From: Acetobacter pasteurianus subsp. pasteurianus LMG 1262 = NBRC 106471
Lineage (GTDB): Bacteria; Pseudomonadota; Alphaproteobacteria; Acetobacterales; Acetobacteraceae
NCBI RefSeq assembly: GCF_000285275.1
Contig: NZ_CADO01000008.1
Location: forward strand, 1-46,921
Length of the DNA stretch: 46,921 nucleotides
Reading direction: 5' to 3'
Positions 1-8,122 of the stretch are shown in pieces. The notes beneath the pieces were generated by a model, which made no database searches, was not told where the DNA came from, and was given only the letters and a program-made list of their open reading frames with translations. The translations under genes were made by a program, and so were the position numbers. Each line of letters starts with the position of its first letter. Position 1 is the stretch's first letter.

Positions 1-106
1 GAAAAAATACAACACACTGAAAAATAACAACTTTTCCACAAAAACCGATTCTACTCAGAACGGCCATACCCTCAAAAAATGGCGGTTTTCCAAGGTTACC
101 GTGAGA

Positions 107-134
107 TTACCTTTCTGTATGACTGCCGTATAAA
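107..134 (+). promoter_or_regulatory. possible promoter of the Nudix gene
   Basis: TATAAA at 129-134 is a fair -10 element. TTACCT at 107-112, 16 bases upstream, is only a weak -35 match. The rest of bases 1-213 shows no coding region I can support; there is a short AAAACCG/CGGTTTT inverted repeat around 43-80. Assignment rests on position and the -10 alone. Confidence 0.3.
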
Positions 135-213
135 CTGAATTTTCTGCCCTAACGGCACATCTCATTTCAGGTTACACACGGCTTATTCCCTATTTTGCAG
201 GAGAAAATTTTTT

Positions 214-633
214 ATGCCTTCTTCTCCGCGGACCATTTATCTTGCAACAGCCTTGCTGGTTTCCCCTGCCAAGAACATTCTCTTGGTACGAAAACATGGA
301 ACACGCTTTTTTATGCAACCTGGGGGCAAGCGAGAAACAGGTGAAAGACCAGAGCAAACACTGGAGCGCGAGTTGCAGGAAGAATTGTCGCTGACGGTTT
401 CTGTTCCCGCACAAAGCCATATTGGCTGCTTTCGTGCTCCTGCTGCCAATGAGCCCAACCACATTATTGAGGCCGAGTTGTTTCAGTTACCTATTCAGAC
501 CGAAGCAGTTTCACCCACAGCTGAGATTGAACAAATTATATGGATTAATCCTTTCAATCTTCCGGATGATCTGCCTTTGGCGCCGTTTACAAAGGACACC
601 GTTATTCCACTCGCACGCACTTTGCTTTCCTGA
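214..633 (+). CDS. Nudix hydrolase
   Basis: A 139-residue protein carrying a Nudix box at about residues 38-61: GG, then five residues, E, seven residues, and RELQEEL. This supplies the metal-binding glutamates for hydrolysis of a nucleoside diphosphate linked to another moiety. The glycine usual in the EExG part is replaced by leucine (EELSL). Length is normal for a single-domain Nudix enzyme. The substrate cannot be read from the sequence; nucleotide-pool cleaning or cofactor turnover are both possible. The ATG is preceded by AGGAG about ten bases upstream. The LysR gene follows 26 bases later on the same strand, so the two may share a transcript. Confidence 0.85.
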   Translation: MPSSPRTIYLATALLVSPAKNILLVRKHGTRFFMQPGGKRETGERPEQTLERELQEELSLTVSVPAQSHIGCFRAPAANEPNHIIEAELFQLPIQTEAVSPTAEIEQIIWINPFNLPDDLPLAPFTKDTVIPLARTLLS

Positions 634-659
634 ACATCACATTAGGTTCATTTCAAACC

Positions 660-1556
660 ATGTTTTTACGCCAGCTTTCTTATTTGATTGCCCTAGACAA
701 ATATCGACATTTTTCACGCGCGGCAGAACATTGCGGTGTGTCTCAACCCGCTCTTTCTGCCGGAATACGGCAGCTAGAAAGCGAACTGGGAATTACCATT
801 ATAAACCGTAACAGGCGCTTTAATGGACTGACGGAAGAAGGCCAACGTGTTCTGGCATGGGCACGCCAAACGGTTTCTGACCTTAGTAATTTGCGCCAGG
901 AAGCCGCCTTTGCTCAGGATGTAGCTGGGGGTTCCATTGCTATTGGCATTATGCCCCCTACCATGCAGGTTATCCCCTTACTGATAGAGAGCCTAAGAGC
1001 CGCCATCCCAGCTTTACATGTAAGCATCACTGTTTGTTCCAGCGCTGAAATCTTACATCAACTTAGAGAACATCAGATCCAGCTTGGCCTTATGTATCTG
1101 GATCAGATCCCCCCTGAAGGGCCTTTTGACACGCATGTCCTCTATCAAGAACAACACGTGTTAGCTGCTGGCGAGGGCATAACGCTTCCTCACACGCGCC
1201 ATTGTTCATGGGAAACCATCGGTCAGTTACCTTTAGGGCTTCTTAACCCGCAGATGCGTAGCCGGCAGTTTATAGATGCTGCGTTTCGTGAAGCAGGCGT
1301 AAAACCACACATCATGCTCGAAACAAATGCTTTGGAACTGTTGCACACAGAAGTGCTTGCCAGCCGCCTTGCAACAATTCTGCCGGTAGCCGCCCTTCCC
1401 GAACGCAGCGGCATATTGCAAACTCGTTTGATAGAAAATCTGCCCACACCCGATGTGGGCGTTGTGCGCTTGCAACAAACCATTATGCCCACCCTATCCA
1501 TGCGCGCTTGGGAAATTCTACAAAAGCTGGATTTTCACCACTCTTATTCCATCTAA
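660..1556 (+). CDS. LysR-family transcriptional regulator
   Basis: A 298-residue protein of standard LysR length. Residues 1-60 form the winged helix-turn-helix (FSRAAEHCGVSQPALSAGIRQLE is the recognition region), followed by a type 2 periplasmic-binding-protein fold for the inducer from about residue 90. The shape of the effector domain is CbbR/OxyR-like in general terms, but no redox cysteine pair is evident, so the effector is unknown. The FUSC exporter gene lies 121 bases downstream on the same strand. The intervening DNA holds a perfect palindrome of LysR operator type, so the exporter is the likely target. LysR regulators usually act on neighbours and often repress themselves; that part is inference. 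Confidence 0.9.
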   Translation: MFLRQLSYLIALDKYRHFSRAAEHCGVSQPALSAGIRQLESELGITIINRNRRFNGLTEEGQRVLAWARQTVSDLSNLRQEAAFAQDVAGGSIAIGIMPPTMQVIPLLIESLRAAIPALHVSITVCSSAEILHQLREHQIQLGLMYLDQIPPEGPFDTHVLYQEQHVLAAGEGITLPHTRHCSWETIGQLPLGLLNPQMRSRQFIDAAFREAGVKPHIMLETNALELLHTEVLASRLATILPVAALPERSGILQTRLIENLPTPDVGVVRLQQTIMPTLSMRAWEILQKLDFHHSYSI

Positions 1557-1583
1557 AATGCCCACTGCATTTGTTGTATTTCC

Positions 1584-1604
1584 ATCATAAATATTACTTA
1601 TGAT
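1584..1604 (+). promoter_or_regulatory. LysR-type operator palindrome
   Basis: ATCATAA (1584-1590) and TTATGAT (1598-1604) form a perfect 7-bp inverted repeat with a 7-base centre. It contains T-N11-A (T1588 to A1600), the core of LysR binding sites. It directly precedes a perfect -10 hexamer, TATAAT at 1604-1609, so it overlaps the -35 region of a promoter for the downstream FUSC gene. Binding by the adjacent LysR protein is inferred. Confidence 0.6.
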
Positions 1605-1609
1605 ATAAT
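1604..1609 (+). promoter_or_regulatory. -10 element of the FUSC gene promoter
   Basis: The hexamer TATAAT is a perfect sigma-70 -10 match, 69 bases upstream of the FUSC start codon. No good -35 hexamer is found at the proper distance, where the palindrome lies instead. This fits a promoter that needs an activator. Confidence 0.5.
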
Positions 1610-1677
1610 TACGACAAACACTTGGACGGCTGTTTTTGTATGCGGCAGCGTGCGCTTTACGATCTGCAGGAAACGTT

Positions 1678-3513
1678 ATGCGCACACTTACCGCCACTAT
1701 AGGGCAACCATTTAACAAATCAGCCTTGGCGTGGCTGCTGGCACCTAGTGTGCCAGATATTCTGTTCGCACTCCGCACTGCGAGTGCAGCCTGCCTCTCG
1801 CTGCTGATTGCCATGTGGATGGAGCTGGATAGCCCCCAATGGGCTCCGCTGACTGTATGGGTAGTGGCTCTTTCCTCCCGCGGGGAAAGCCTTTCAAAAG
1901 CACGGTGGCGTATTTTTGGTACGCTTGTTGGTTGCTGTGCCGCATTTGTATTGATTGCAGCTTTTCCCCAAGAACCGGGGCTGTTTTTTTGCAGTCTGGC
2001 ACTATGGATTGGCGTGTGCTGCGGGCTAGCAACTTTTGGCACCGGCTACCGCGCCTATGGGCTGCTGGTAACCAGTTTTACCTCCGCCATCGTGGCATCT
2101 GGCGCCATTATGCAGCCAGACAATATCTTTGATATTGCCATGGCCCGGAGTTCCTACATTATTTTGGGAATTGTGTGCGAAGCCACTTTGGCGGTGCTGT
2201 TTATGCCGGGCTTGCAGGAACAGGCGCAAAAACGGCTTTTAGAACGCCTGAACACAACCCTGTTAAGCACAAACCAAGACATTGCCTCGCTTATCCAGCG
2301 CCCTCGCGCCATTACACTCGAGCCTGCATTATCTGCACTTCTCACTGCCAATGCCCGCGCAGAATATGATGCTCTGGAAATGGGGCCGCATTCTCATGCA
2401 GCAGACCATGCACGCGCAGCTTTTGCTGGCATGATTACCATGCTGGCCCGCGGATATGGCCTTGCCCTGACGCATCAACTCACACCAACAGAACATACCA
2501 TGCTGACTGATGAAGCGGCCATTCGCCAGCATATTCAAGCCTGTATGTACCCGAAATCTAGGGATCATTTCCGTTTTAGACTGCAATCTCGCCGCCATGC
2601 CGTAGAGGCCATGGATAACGGTATCCGGGCCTGTTTGGGCATTCTGGGGGCATGGCTTGTATGGGAAGTAACCGCATGGCCCGCTGGACCTACATTTTTT
2701 TCTTTTGTCTCGCTCGTATATGGCTTGCTGGCTACGCGTGAAAATCCACTTTTGGCGGCGGCCCCATTTTTTAAGGGTGCTTTATGGTGCGGGCTCATTG
2801 CAGCTTTGTACGCGCTACTGGTTATACCCGCCATAACGGCACCAGAACTTCTGGTTCTGTTCCTGTTTATTCCCATGATTATTGGCGGGCTGGCTGCGCG
2901 GCATGCACACACAGCGGGATATGCTTTTTCATTCAACATGTTCCTGCCCGTGCTGCTTGGGCCTGCCAATCAAGGCCGATTTGATGAGCAATCTTTTTTC
3001 AACACCACTCTGGCGTTTCTGGGGGCTGTCTTATTCGCCCGCTGGACTTTTCTGATTATCTTTCCCTTCAGGCTTGATTCCCACATGCGCCGCACACGCA
3101 GATGGATAGAAAAAAGCCTGAACCATCTGGCTCGTACGGGTGATAAAACCCTGCCCCATATCTGGCTTTCTAGAAATGCCGAAAGCCTTGTAAGAATTAT
3201 CAACACTTCCAAATCTCTCCCACAGGAGAAAACGGAGCATTATATTCAGGAACAGATCGTATACATGGTGAAAGGCCTGTATCTGATCTTCCTACGGGAT
3301 ACTTTAAAAGACAAAACACTTCCTGAGGCTTTAAAAACCGAGCTCAAAAAAATCCTTCGAGTTTGGGCCTCTGGTAGCCCTTTACGCATGCAACAAACGC
3401 AGGATTTTCTAAACAGTCTGAAACAGGAAGATTTATTAGCCTCTGCCTCAGACCACGCGCGCATGGAAAAAATATGCACATATCTGCATGTTCTGGCTGC
3501 TCCCATGAAATAG
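1678..3513 (+). CDS. FUSC-family (aromatic acid exporter type) membrane protein
   Basis: A 611-residue inner-membrane protein with the duplicated FUSC/AaeB architecture: a cluster of hydrophobic helices at about residues 20-185, a cytoplasmic stretch at about 190-310, a second helix cluster at about 315-460, and a soluble C-terminal tail. Family members (AaeB, fusaric acid resistance proteins) export aromatic and weak acids. The membrane-fusion partner and the small DUF1656 protein often found with them are absent here. I chose ATG 1678 because CAGGAA lies just upstream; an in-frame TTG at 1636 has no ribosome site. The upstream palindrome and LysR gene suggest inducible expression. The substrate is not known. 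Confidence 0.85.
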   Translation: MRTLTATIGQPFNKSALAWLLAPSVPDILFALRTASAACLSLLIAMWMELDSPQWAPLTVWVVALSSRGESLSKARWRIFGTLVGCCAAFVLIAAFPQEPGLFFCSLALWIGVCCGLATFGTGYRAYGLLVTSFTSAIVASGAIMQPDNIFDIAMARSSYIILGIVCEATLAVLFMPGLQEQAQKRLLERLNTTLLSTNQDIASLIQRPRAITLEPALSALLTANARAEYDALEMGPHSHAADHARAAFAGMITMLARGYGLALTHQLTPTEHTMLTDEAAIRQHIQACMYPKSRDHFRFRLQSRRHAVEAMDNGIRACLGILGAWLVWEVTAWPAGPTFFSFVSLVYGLLATRENPLLAAAPFFKGALWCGLIAALYALLVIPAITAPELLVLFLFIPMIIGGLAARHAHTAGYAFSFNMFLPVLLGPANQGRFDEQSFFNTTLAFLGAVLFARWTFLIIFPFRLDSHMRRTRRWIEKSLNHLARTGDKTLPHIWLSRNAESLVRIINTSKSLPQEKTEHYIQEQIVYMVKGLYLIFLRDTLKDKTLPEALKTELKKILRVWASGSPLRMQQTQDFLNSLKQEDLLASASDHARMEKICTYLHVLAAPMK

Positions 3514-3576
3514 TGGCTTTTCAGCTGTGTTCACGGTTTTGCATATTTGGCACAGAGAAACTCACTGTCCGAAAGA

Positions 3577-3783
3577 ATGCACCGTATGCCCAAACCTGAA
3601 AACGATACACCCACCATAGATCAGGCAACCCAACGGGCTTCTAAATCTCAAACAGGTGCCAACTTAGGGAGTGGCGCTGGCATTACCGCATTTTTGGGGT
3701 TTATCGGATTTATTGCATCCCCTCGCGCTAGCCTGCGAAGCCTACTGGAAGATGCAAAAGACCATTACCGACGCAAAAAGTAA
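3577..3783 (+). CDS. small predicted membrane protein, unknown function
   Basis: A 68-residue reading frame starting 63 bases after the FUSC gene. It has a polar N-terminal half rich in Q, S and T, one glycine-rich hydrophobic segment at about residues 34-48 (GAGITAFLGFIGFIAS), and a basic tail ending in RRKK. This suggests a single membrane helix with the C-terminus inside. I do not recognise a family. A GAAAG sequence lies 1 base before ATG 3577 and 10 bases before the in-frame ATG 3586, so the later start is also possible. Codon use resembles that of its neighbours. It may be co-transcribed with the exporter. Confidence 0.5.
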   Translation: MHRMPKPENDTPTIDQATQRASKSQTGANLGSGAGITAFLGFIGFIASPRASLRSLLEDAKDHYRRKK

Positions 3784-3899
3784 TACCCGGCAAGGCAAAC
3801 CGTATCACCCCAACATTGGGAACAAACGGTCTAACTGAAACTGCAAAGGGGTTTTAGCTTTGTAGAAAGCCGCCGAAAATGAGCAATAATTTCACGGAA

Positions 3900-3976
3900 T
3901 GGTGGACCCGGCGCGATTCGAACGCGCGACCTTTGCCTTCGGAGGGCAACGCTCTATCCAGCTGAGCTACGGGTCC
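3900..3976 (-). tRNA. tRNA-Arg (anticodon CCG)
   Basis: On the minus strand a full 77-base cloverleaf folds: acceptor GGACCCG pairing with CGGGTCC, D arm GCTC/GAGC, anticodon stem TTGCC/GGCAA around loop CTCCGAA, variable loop AGGTC, T arm GCGCG/CGCGC with loop TTCGAAT, discriminator A and an encoded CCA. The anticodon CCG reads the arginine codon CGG. The remaining noncoding DNA between 3784 and 4096 holds nothing else I can name. A small GCTTT/AAAGC hairpin at 3857-3870 lies downstream of the tRNA but lacks a T run. Confidence 0.97.
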
Positions 3977-4096
3977 GTGCGCCTTCCCTAACGCAATTCA
4001 GGGGTATTTGCCAAGCCTCTATCTGCATTATCCCGATAACTTCAGCAGATAGAGTTCTACACCGTATTCCTTCCCTGCCGTTCTGGGCAGATGGAT

Positions 4097-5161
4097 TTAA
4101 CGTGCCAAACCATCAAACCATGAGGCCGGAAACCACTTGCCCTCCGGTTTTGCCGGGTTTTGCGCCTGCCATGTGCTGGCAGCTACATCTCCACCCGATG
4201 GCAAAAAACTGTCTGGTTGCGTAATCCAGGTGAGCATGTCCTGCATCACCTGTTTGCCGTTTTTATCACGCAGCAACAAATGGTGGCCGCCGGAAATCAG
4301 ATCCAGCCGCGTACCTTTGGGCAAGGTTTCCCATACCTTGGCCATTGCCTTGGAAGGCACAAGTTGGTCTTTATCTCCATACACACAAAGCAGCGGTCCT
4401 TTAATTTGTGGCGCAGCGGCGGCAGCCTGCTTCATCAAGCTCACCAAGCCACGTAAGGCCTCTAGCTGAGTAGCCCTTAGAGTAAGTGGGTCAAAATACA
4501 GGCGCAAAAGGACGGCCGGATTATCACTTGCCACCACATGCACCGGCAGTTCCCGCCCTGTTACCAAATAGTGCGGAAAGAGCGTTGCCAGAACATCCAG
4601 CGGAATATCTGCCCCTAGGCCCAGATTCCATACAGCAGGGGCTAGCAGCAATGTGCCCGCAACTGATGGTGCATGTGCGGCAGACATCAGCAGCATGAGA
4701 ATAGCGCCCCCCATACTTTCACCCGTGAGGTAAAGCGGTATTTGCGGGTTTTCTTGCTGAAGAATGGCTATTTCTTCACGCACATCCTGCACCATGCGGT
4801 CTGAACCCGCCCATTCTCCACGCTTTGGGGCTTCCCCAAACCCCCGTTGATCTGGCGCGACTACAGTTATGCCCTGCCCGGCAAAAAATGGTGCAGGTTG
4901 CTCCCACGCATCACGGCTATCATTAAATCCATGTAGCGCCAGCAATATGCCCCGAGGCTGCCCTTGCGCCTTCCAGACACGAGCCGGAATGGCTGCACCG
5001 TCAGACAGTGTGAACATACGATCAGGCGGCACAAGCTGAGCGGCTGCCGCAAAACGTGATGGAGGCTTGGGGGGATCAGGAAGTTTCACACTGCATCCTG
5101 TCAAACTCAAAAACACAACCAGTAACGCGCAACTGTATCGTCCATATCTGCTCACGCGCAT
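4097..5161 (-). CDS. alpha/beta-hydrolase lipoprotein (lysophospholipase-like)
   Basis: A 354-residue protein. A lipoprotein signal peptide ends in the lipobox LTGC, after a basic n-region MRVSRYGR. An alpha/beta hydrolase fold follows: HGFNDSR near the oxyanion region, GESMGG as the nucleophile elbow, YGDKDQLVP with the probable acid, and GGHHLL with the catalytic histidine. This matches the serine aminopeptidase/monoacylglycerol lipase group. It is therefore probably an envelope-anchored esterase or lysophospholipase; the substrate is unknown. I picked ATG 5161 because it gives a normal signal peptide; frames open up to GTG 5221 would add 20 hydrophobic residues. No convincing ribosome site precedes either start. 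Confidence 0.85.
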   Translation of the reverse strand: MRVSRYGRYSCALLVVFLSLTGCSVKLPDPPKPPSRFAAAAQLVPPDRMFTLSDGAAIPARVWKAQGQPRGILLALHGFNDSRDAWEQPAPFFAGQGITVVAPDQRGFGEAPKRGEWAGSDRMVQDVREEIAILQQENPQIPLYLTGESMGGAILMLLMSAAHAPSVAGTLLLAPAVWNLGLGADIPLDVLATLFPHYLVTGRELPVHVVASDNPAVLLRLYFDPLTLRATQLEALRGLVSLMKQAAAAAPQIKGPLLCVYGDKDQLVPSKAMAKVWETLPKGTRLDLISGGHHLLLRDKNGKQVMQDMLTWITQPDSFLPSGGDVAASTWQAQNPAKPEGKWFPASWFDGLAR

Positions 5162-5266
5162 GGGAAGATAAGAAAGGTGCAAAACCATAGCCCACACAGC
5201 TATCATGCACACAACCAGCACATGTTCTTCATTTGGGCATCATAGCAAAAAGGGAATACCACACCT

Positions 5267-5482
5267 ATGTTGATACAGCCTGCCAACCCTGTGCCACACC
5301 CCAAACTGGGGCATGCTGAAACCATTATGGTGGATAAACGCAAAATTGCCTGTGATGGCGGTTTAGGAGTACTTGGGCACCCGCGCGTATGGCTGAAAAT
5401 TGGCGGCCATCAAACCGTATGTCCCTATTGTTCACGTCTGTTTGTTCTACAACCTGATGCTGAAGCTCTGGCAGAACACTAA
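5267..5482 (+). CDS. CHCC-type zinc-finger protein (NDUFS6-like)
   Basis: A 71-residue protein with the zf-CHCC pattern: CDGG, then GHPRVWL, then CPYCS, which gives Cys, His, Cys, Cys as zinc ligands. The same domain forms the C-terminus of the mitochondrial complex I subunit NDUFS6. In alphaproteobacteria such stand-alone proteins are common and may associate with complex I, but no nuo genes are nearby. The gene is divergent from the hydrolase lipoprotein and lies 93 bases upstream of the DsbD-type gene. AGGGAA precedes the ATG by about ten bases. Confidence 0.85.
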   Translation: MLIQPANPVPHPKLGHAETIMVDKRKIACDGGLGVLGHPRVWLKIGGHQTVCPYCSRLFVLQPDAEALAEH

Positions 5483-5575
5483 CTGCTTTTTCTGCACCCT
5501 GATCTTCAACAACATCAGCTTACAATTACAGGCGAATTTGGCTTATGCTGCGCGCTCCTTACCGCAGAATGCACC

Positions 5576-7768
5576 ATGAGTTTGCCTGTTATGCCCTTTT
5601 CGCGTCTTACTGCCTTTAATCGGTCTTCTGCTCCTGCCCCGGTGCAGGCAAAAGGCAACAGGCGTGGCCTTGCAGGCTGGCTGGCTCTTTCTGTTGCCAT
5701 TTTGGCAGCGCCTTTTGTTTTCTCACATCCTTCAATCGCAGCAGAAAGCCCGCAGGTTAAAACCGGCCATAGCATTGCAAGCCTGATAACCTTTTCTGAT
5801 ACAGTTGAAGCTGATAGCCCCTTGCGCATTGCCTTACGGCTTCAGCTTCAACAGGGCTGGCACACATACTGGCAAAATCCGGGAGATGCGGGAGACCCTC
5901 CAGCTATCACCATAAAAGCTGATGGTGCATTGCAAGGCAGCACGCAAACCATCCAGTGGCCGGTGCCGCAGCGTATTCCCGATTCCTCACTTATGTCTTA
6001 CGCCTATACTGGCGATGTAATCCTGCCTCTGGAACTGCCTCTTCAATCAGCAGATCAGAAATCAGACAAGATCAACATCAAGGCGCATGCAAGCTGGTTA
6101 GTGTGTGAGCATGTCTGTGTACCCGAAGAAGCTGATCTTGCGCTCATATTGGATAAAGGCCCCCCAGCGCCTTCTGCTCAAGCCCCTTTGTTTGAGCAAA
6201 CATTACAGCATATGGCTGTGCCCTCACCCTATACGGCAACCTTTTCCTCCAACGGTGTTTTACAGCTAACAGGGAAAGATCTCAGCCCCATATCCGTATC
6301 CGATGCCTGGTTTATGCCAGAGCAACAGGGACAGATTACCGAAGCCGCCGCGCAAAAACCCACCATCAGCAACGGCTCTGTAACGCTGCATCTCAAGCCG
6401 ACGACAGATTTTTCTGTCCTACGGTCTTTATCCGGAATTGTAGTTTTAAAGGACAAAGCTGGCACAGAGCGCGCCCTGCAAATTCATGCCAACCCCGGCA
6501 CAGTTACCGATACATCAGAAAATACACTTTCCGCTTCCACCGGGTTTATGCAGCAAATGCTGTTTGCCTTTATAGGCGGCCTTATCCTGAACCTAATGCC
6601 TTGTGTGTTCCCTATTCTGGCCATGAAAGCTTTGGCCATTACCCGGCTCGGACATGCAGCAAGACGAGAACAAATTTTGAGCGCAGCATGTTACGCGGCT
6701 GGGGTTATTGGTAGTTTTACACTATTGGGCGCCACCATGATGGCTGCTCGCCTGACTGGTGCTGCAACAGGCTGGGGCTTTCAGTTTCAATCTCCCCTTT
6801 TTGTAGGAATGATCTGCTGGCTGCTTTTTGCCATGGCCCTGAACCTTCTGGGAGTGTTTTCTTTTTCGGCCGTATCCATCAACAGCGCACCGCATACACG
6901 CCACAGCTTGTGGAACGATGTTTTAACAGGTGTGCTTGCTGTTGTTGTGGCCTCACCCTGCACAGCACCCTTTATGGGCGTGGCTATTGCTGGGGCTCTG
7001 TCTGGCCCTCCCATTGCCGGGCTTACTGTTTTTGCGGCACTGGGGTTGGGGTTGGCCCTGCCCTATCTGTTGATTGCAACCTTCCCCTCCTGCGCCAGAA
7101 TTCTGCCACGTCCTGGCGCATGGATGGTCTATTTGCGCCAGTTTCTGGCATTTCCTTTACTGGCATCCTGCGTATGGTTGCTATGGGTTGCCACGCTGGA
7201 AGGTGGTGCTTCCATAGTGGTCTTGCTTGGGTCCGGCATGGTGTTGTTGGGGTTGGCTGCATGGGTGCATGGTCTAACCCAAACACATCAGAACACATTA
7301 TCGGATCACAAACGCTTTGCCTTGCATGGTTTGGCACTATTGGCATTGCTAGGTGCATTATCTCTACTGCCCGTATTACGGCAACAGGCAGCAATTCCAT
7401 CTTCTCCCCAAGGCATGACCTTGCCCGAAGGGGTAGAAGCTTTTTCCACCGCGCGCCTACAAACCTTACATGACAGCGGCAAAGGCGTGTTTGTAGATAT
7501 GACAGCTGCGTGGTGCATTACCTGCTTGGTAAACGAGCGTGTAGCGTTAGATGTGCCAGAAGTGCGCGAGGCCTTTAAAGCCCAGAACGTCACCCTGCTG
7601 CGCGGAGACTGGACAACACACGATGCCGCTATTACGGCCTTCCTACGCCAACATGGGCGCGATGGTGTGCCTTTTTACCTGTTTATTCCGGTTAACGGAA
7701 CACCCATAACGCTGCCACAGGTGCTCACACCTGGGTTGGTTATTAAAACCATAAGTTCCACACGTTAA
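5576..7768 (+). CDS. DsbD/ScsB-type thiol-disulfide interchange protein
   Basis: A 730-residue inner-membrane protein. An N-terminal signal sequence ends near residue 56 (SIAA). The periplasmic N-terminal domain follows, with a C177/C181 pair (CEHVC) of the ScsB/DsbD N-domain type. The DsbD membrane core has conserved cysteines in MPCVFP (C343) and SPCTAPF (C462) across about eight helices. A C-terminal thioredoxin domain carries WCITC (C647, C650). Electrons from cytoplasmic thioredoxin pass to periplasmic partners through these three pairs. All six redox cysteines are present. Targets may include cytochrome c maturation or disulfide isomerases, none of which is encoded nearby. Its stop codon overlaps the stop of the convergent SMR gene. 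Confidence 0.88.
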   Translation: MSLPVMPFSRLTAFNRSSAPAPVQAKGNRRGLAGWLALSVAILAAPFVFSHPSIAAESPQVKTGHSIASLITFSDTVEADSPLRIALRLQLQQGWHTYWQNPGDAGDPPAITIKADGALQGSTQTIQWPVPQRIPDSSLMSYAYTGDVILPLELPLQSADQKSDKINIKAHASWLVCEHVCVPEEADLALILDKGPPAPSAQAPLFEQTLQHMAVPSPYTATFSSNGVLQLTGKDLSPISVSDAWFMPEQQGQITEAAAQKPTISNGSVTLHLKPTTDFSVLRSLSGIVVLKDKAGTERALQIHANPGTVTDTSENTLSASTGFMQQMLFAFIGGLILNLMPCVFPILAMKALAITRLGHAARREQILSAACYAAGVIGSFTLLGATMMAARLTGAATGWGFQFQSPLFVGMICWLLFAMALNLLGVFSFSAVSINSAPHTRHSLWNDVLTGVLAVVVASPCTAPFMGVAIAGALSGPPIAGLTVFAALGLGLALPYLLIATFPSCARILPRPGAWMVYLRQFLAFPLLASCVWLLWVATLEGGASIVVLLGSGMVLLGLAAWVHGLTQTHQNTLSDHKRFALHGLALLALLGALSLLPVLRQQAAIPSSPQGMTLPEGVEAFSTARLQTLHDSGKGVFVDMTAAWCITCLVNERVALDVPEVREAFKAQNVTLLRGDWTTHDAAITAFLRQHGRDGVPFYLFIPVNGTPITLPQVLTPGLVIKTISSTR

Positions 7769-8103
7769 TGTTGTATGGAACCTGAAAACAGGTTGATAAC
7801 CAACACCCCAACCATAATCAGGCCAATGCCAATAAGGGCTGGCGTATCCAGCATTTGCTTGAAAAATAAAGCACCAATGCCAGAAACAAGCACAATGCCC
7901 ACCCCACTCCAGATGGCATACACAATGCCCGTTGGAATGGTTTTGAGCGGGATAGACAGAAAATAAAAGGCACATCCATACGCTGCCAGACTGGCAACAG
8001 CGTATCCCCAGCGCGCAAACCCGTGCGAGGCTGTGAGCAAGGATGTGCCGATAACTTCAGATACAATGGCAATCGCCAAGTATAAGGAAGGTTTGGAAAC
8101 CAT
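7765..8103 (-). CDS. SMR-family multidrug efflux protein (EmrE-like)
   Basis: A 112-residue protein with four hydrophobic helices, the standard size for small multidrug resistance transporters. The essential membrane glutamate is in helix 1 (SEVIGT, about residue 16), and the GxG-bearing helix 3 reads AIWSGVGIVLV. Such proteins act as dual-topology dimers exporting cationic compounds in exchange for protons. AIWSGVG and the helix 1 context favour the EmrE subgroup over the guanidinium exporter SugE, but not decisively. The last codons overlap the end of the convergent DsbD-type gene. serS lies 19 bases downstream of its start on the same strand but is transcribed before it, so the gene could be the tail of that operon. 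Confidence 0.9.
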   Translation of the reverse strand: MVSKPSLYLAIAIVSEVIGTSLLTASHGFARWGYAVASLAAYGCAFYFLSIPLKTIPTGIVYAIWSGVGIVLVSGIGALFFKQMLDTPALIGIGLIMVGVLVINLFSGSIQH

Positions 8104-8122
8104 TGTATCTAAGCCCTACTTC

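Noticed and set aside
31-40. DnaA-box-like CTTTTCCACA and possible origin
   Set aside because: A single imperfect match without a cluster, an AT-rich unwinding element or dnaA/hemE neighbours.
3841-3870. Small GCTTT/AAAGC hairpin as tRNA-Arg terminator
   Set aside because: Only a 5-bp stem and no T run on the tRNA strand.
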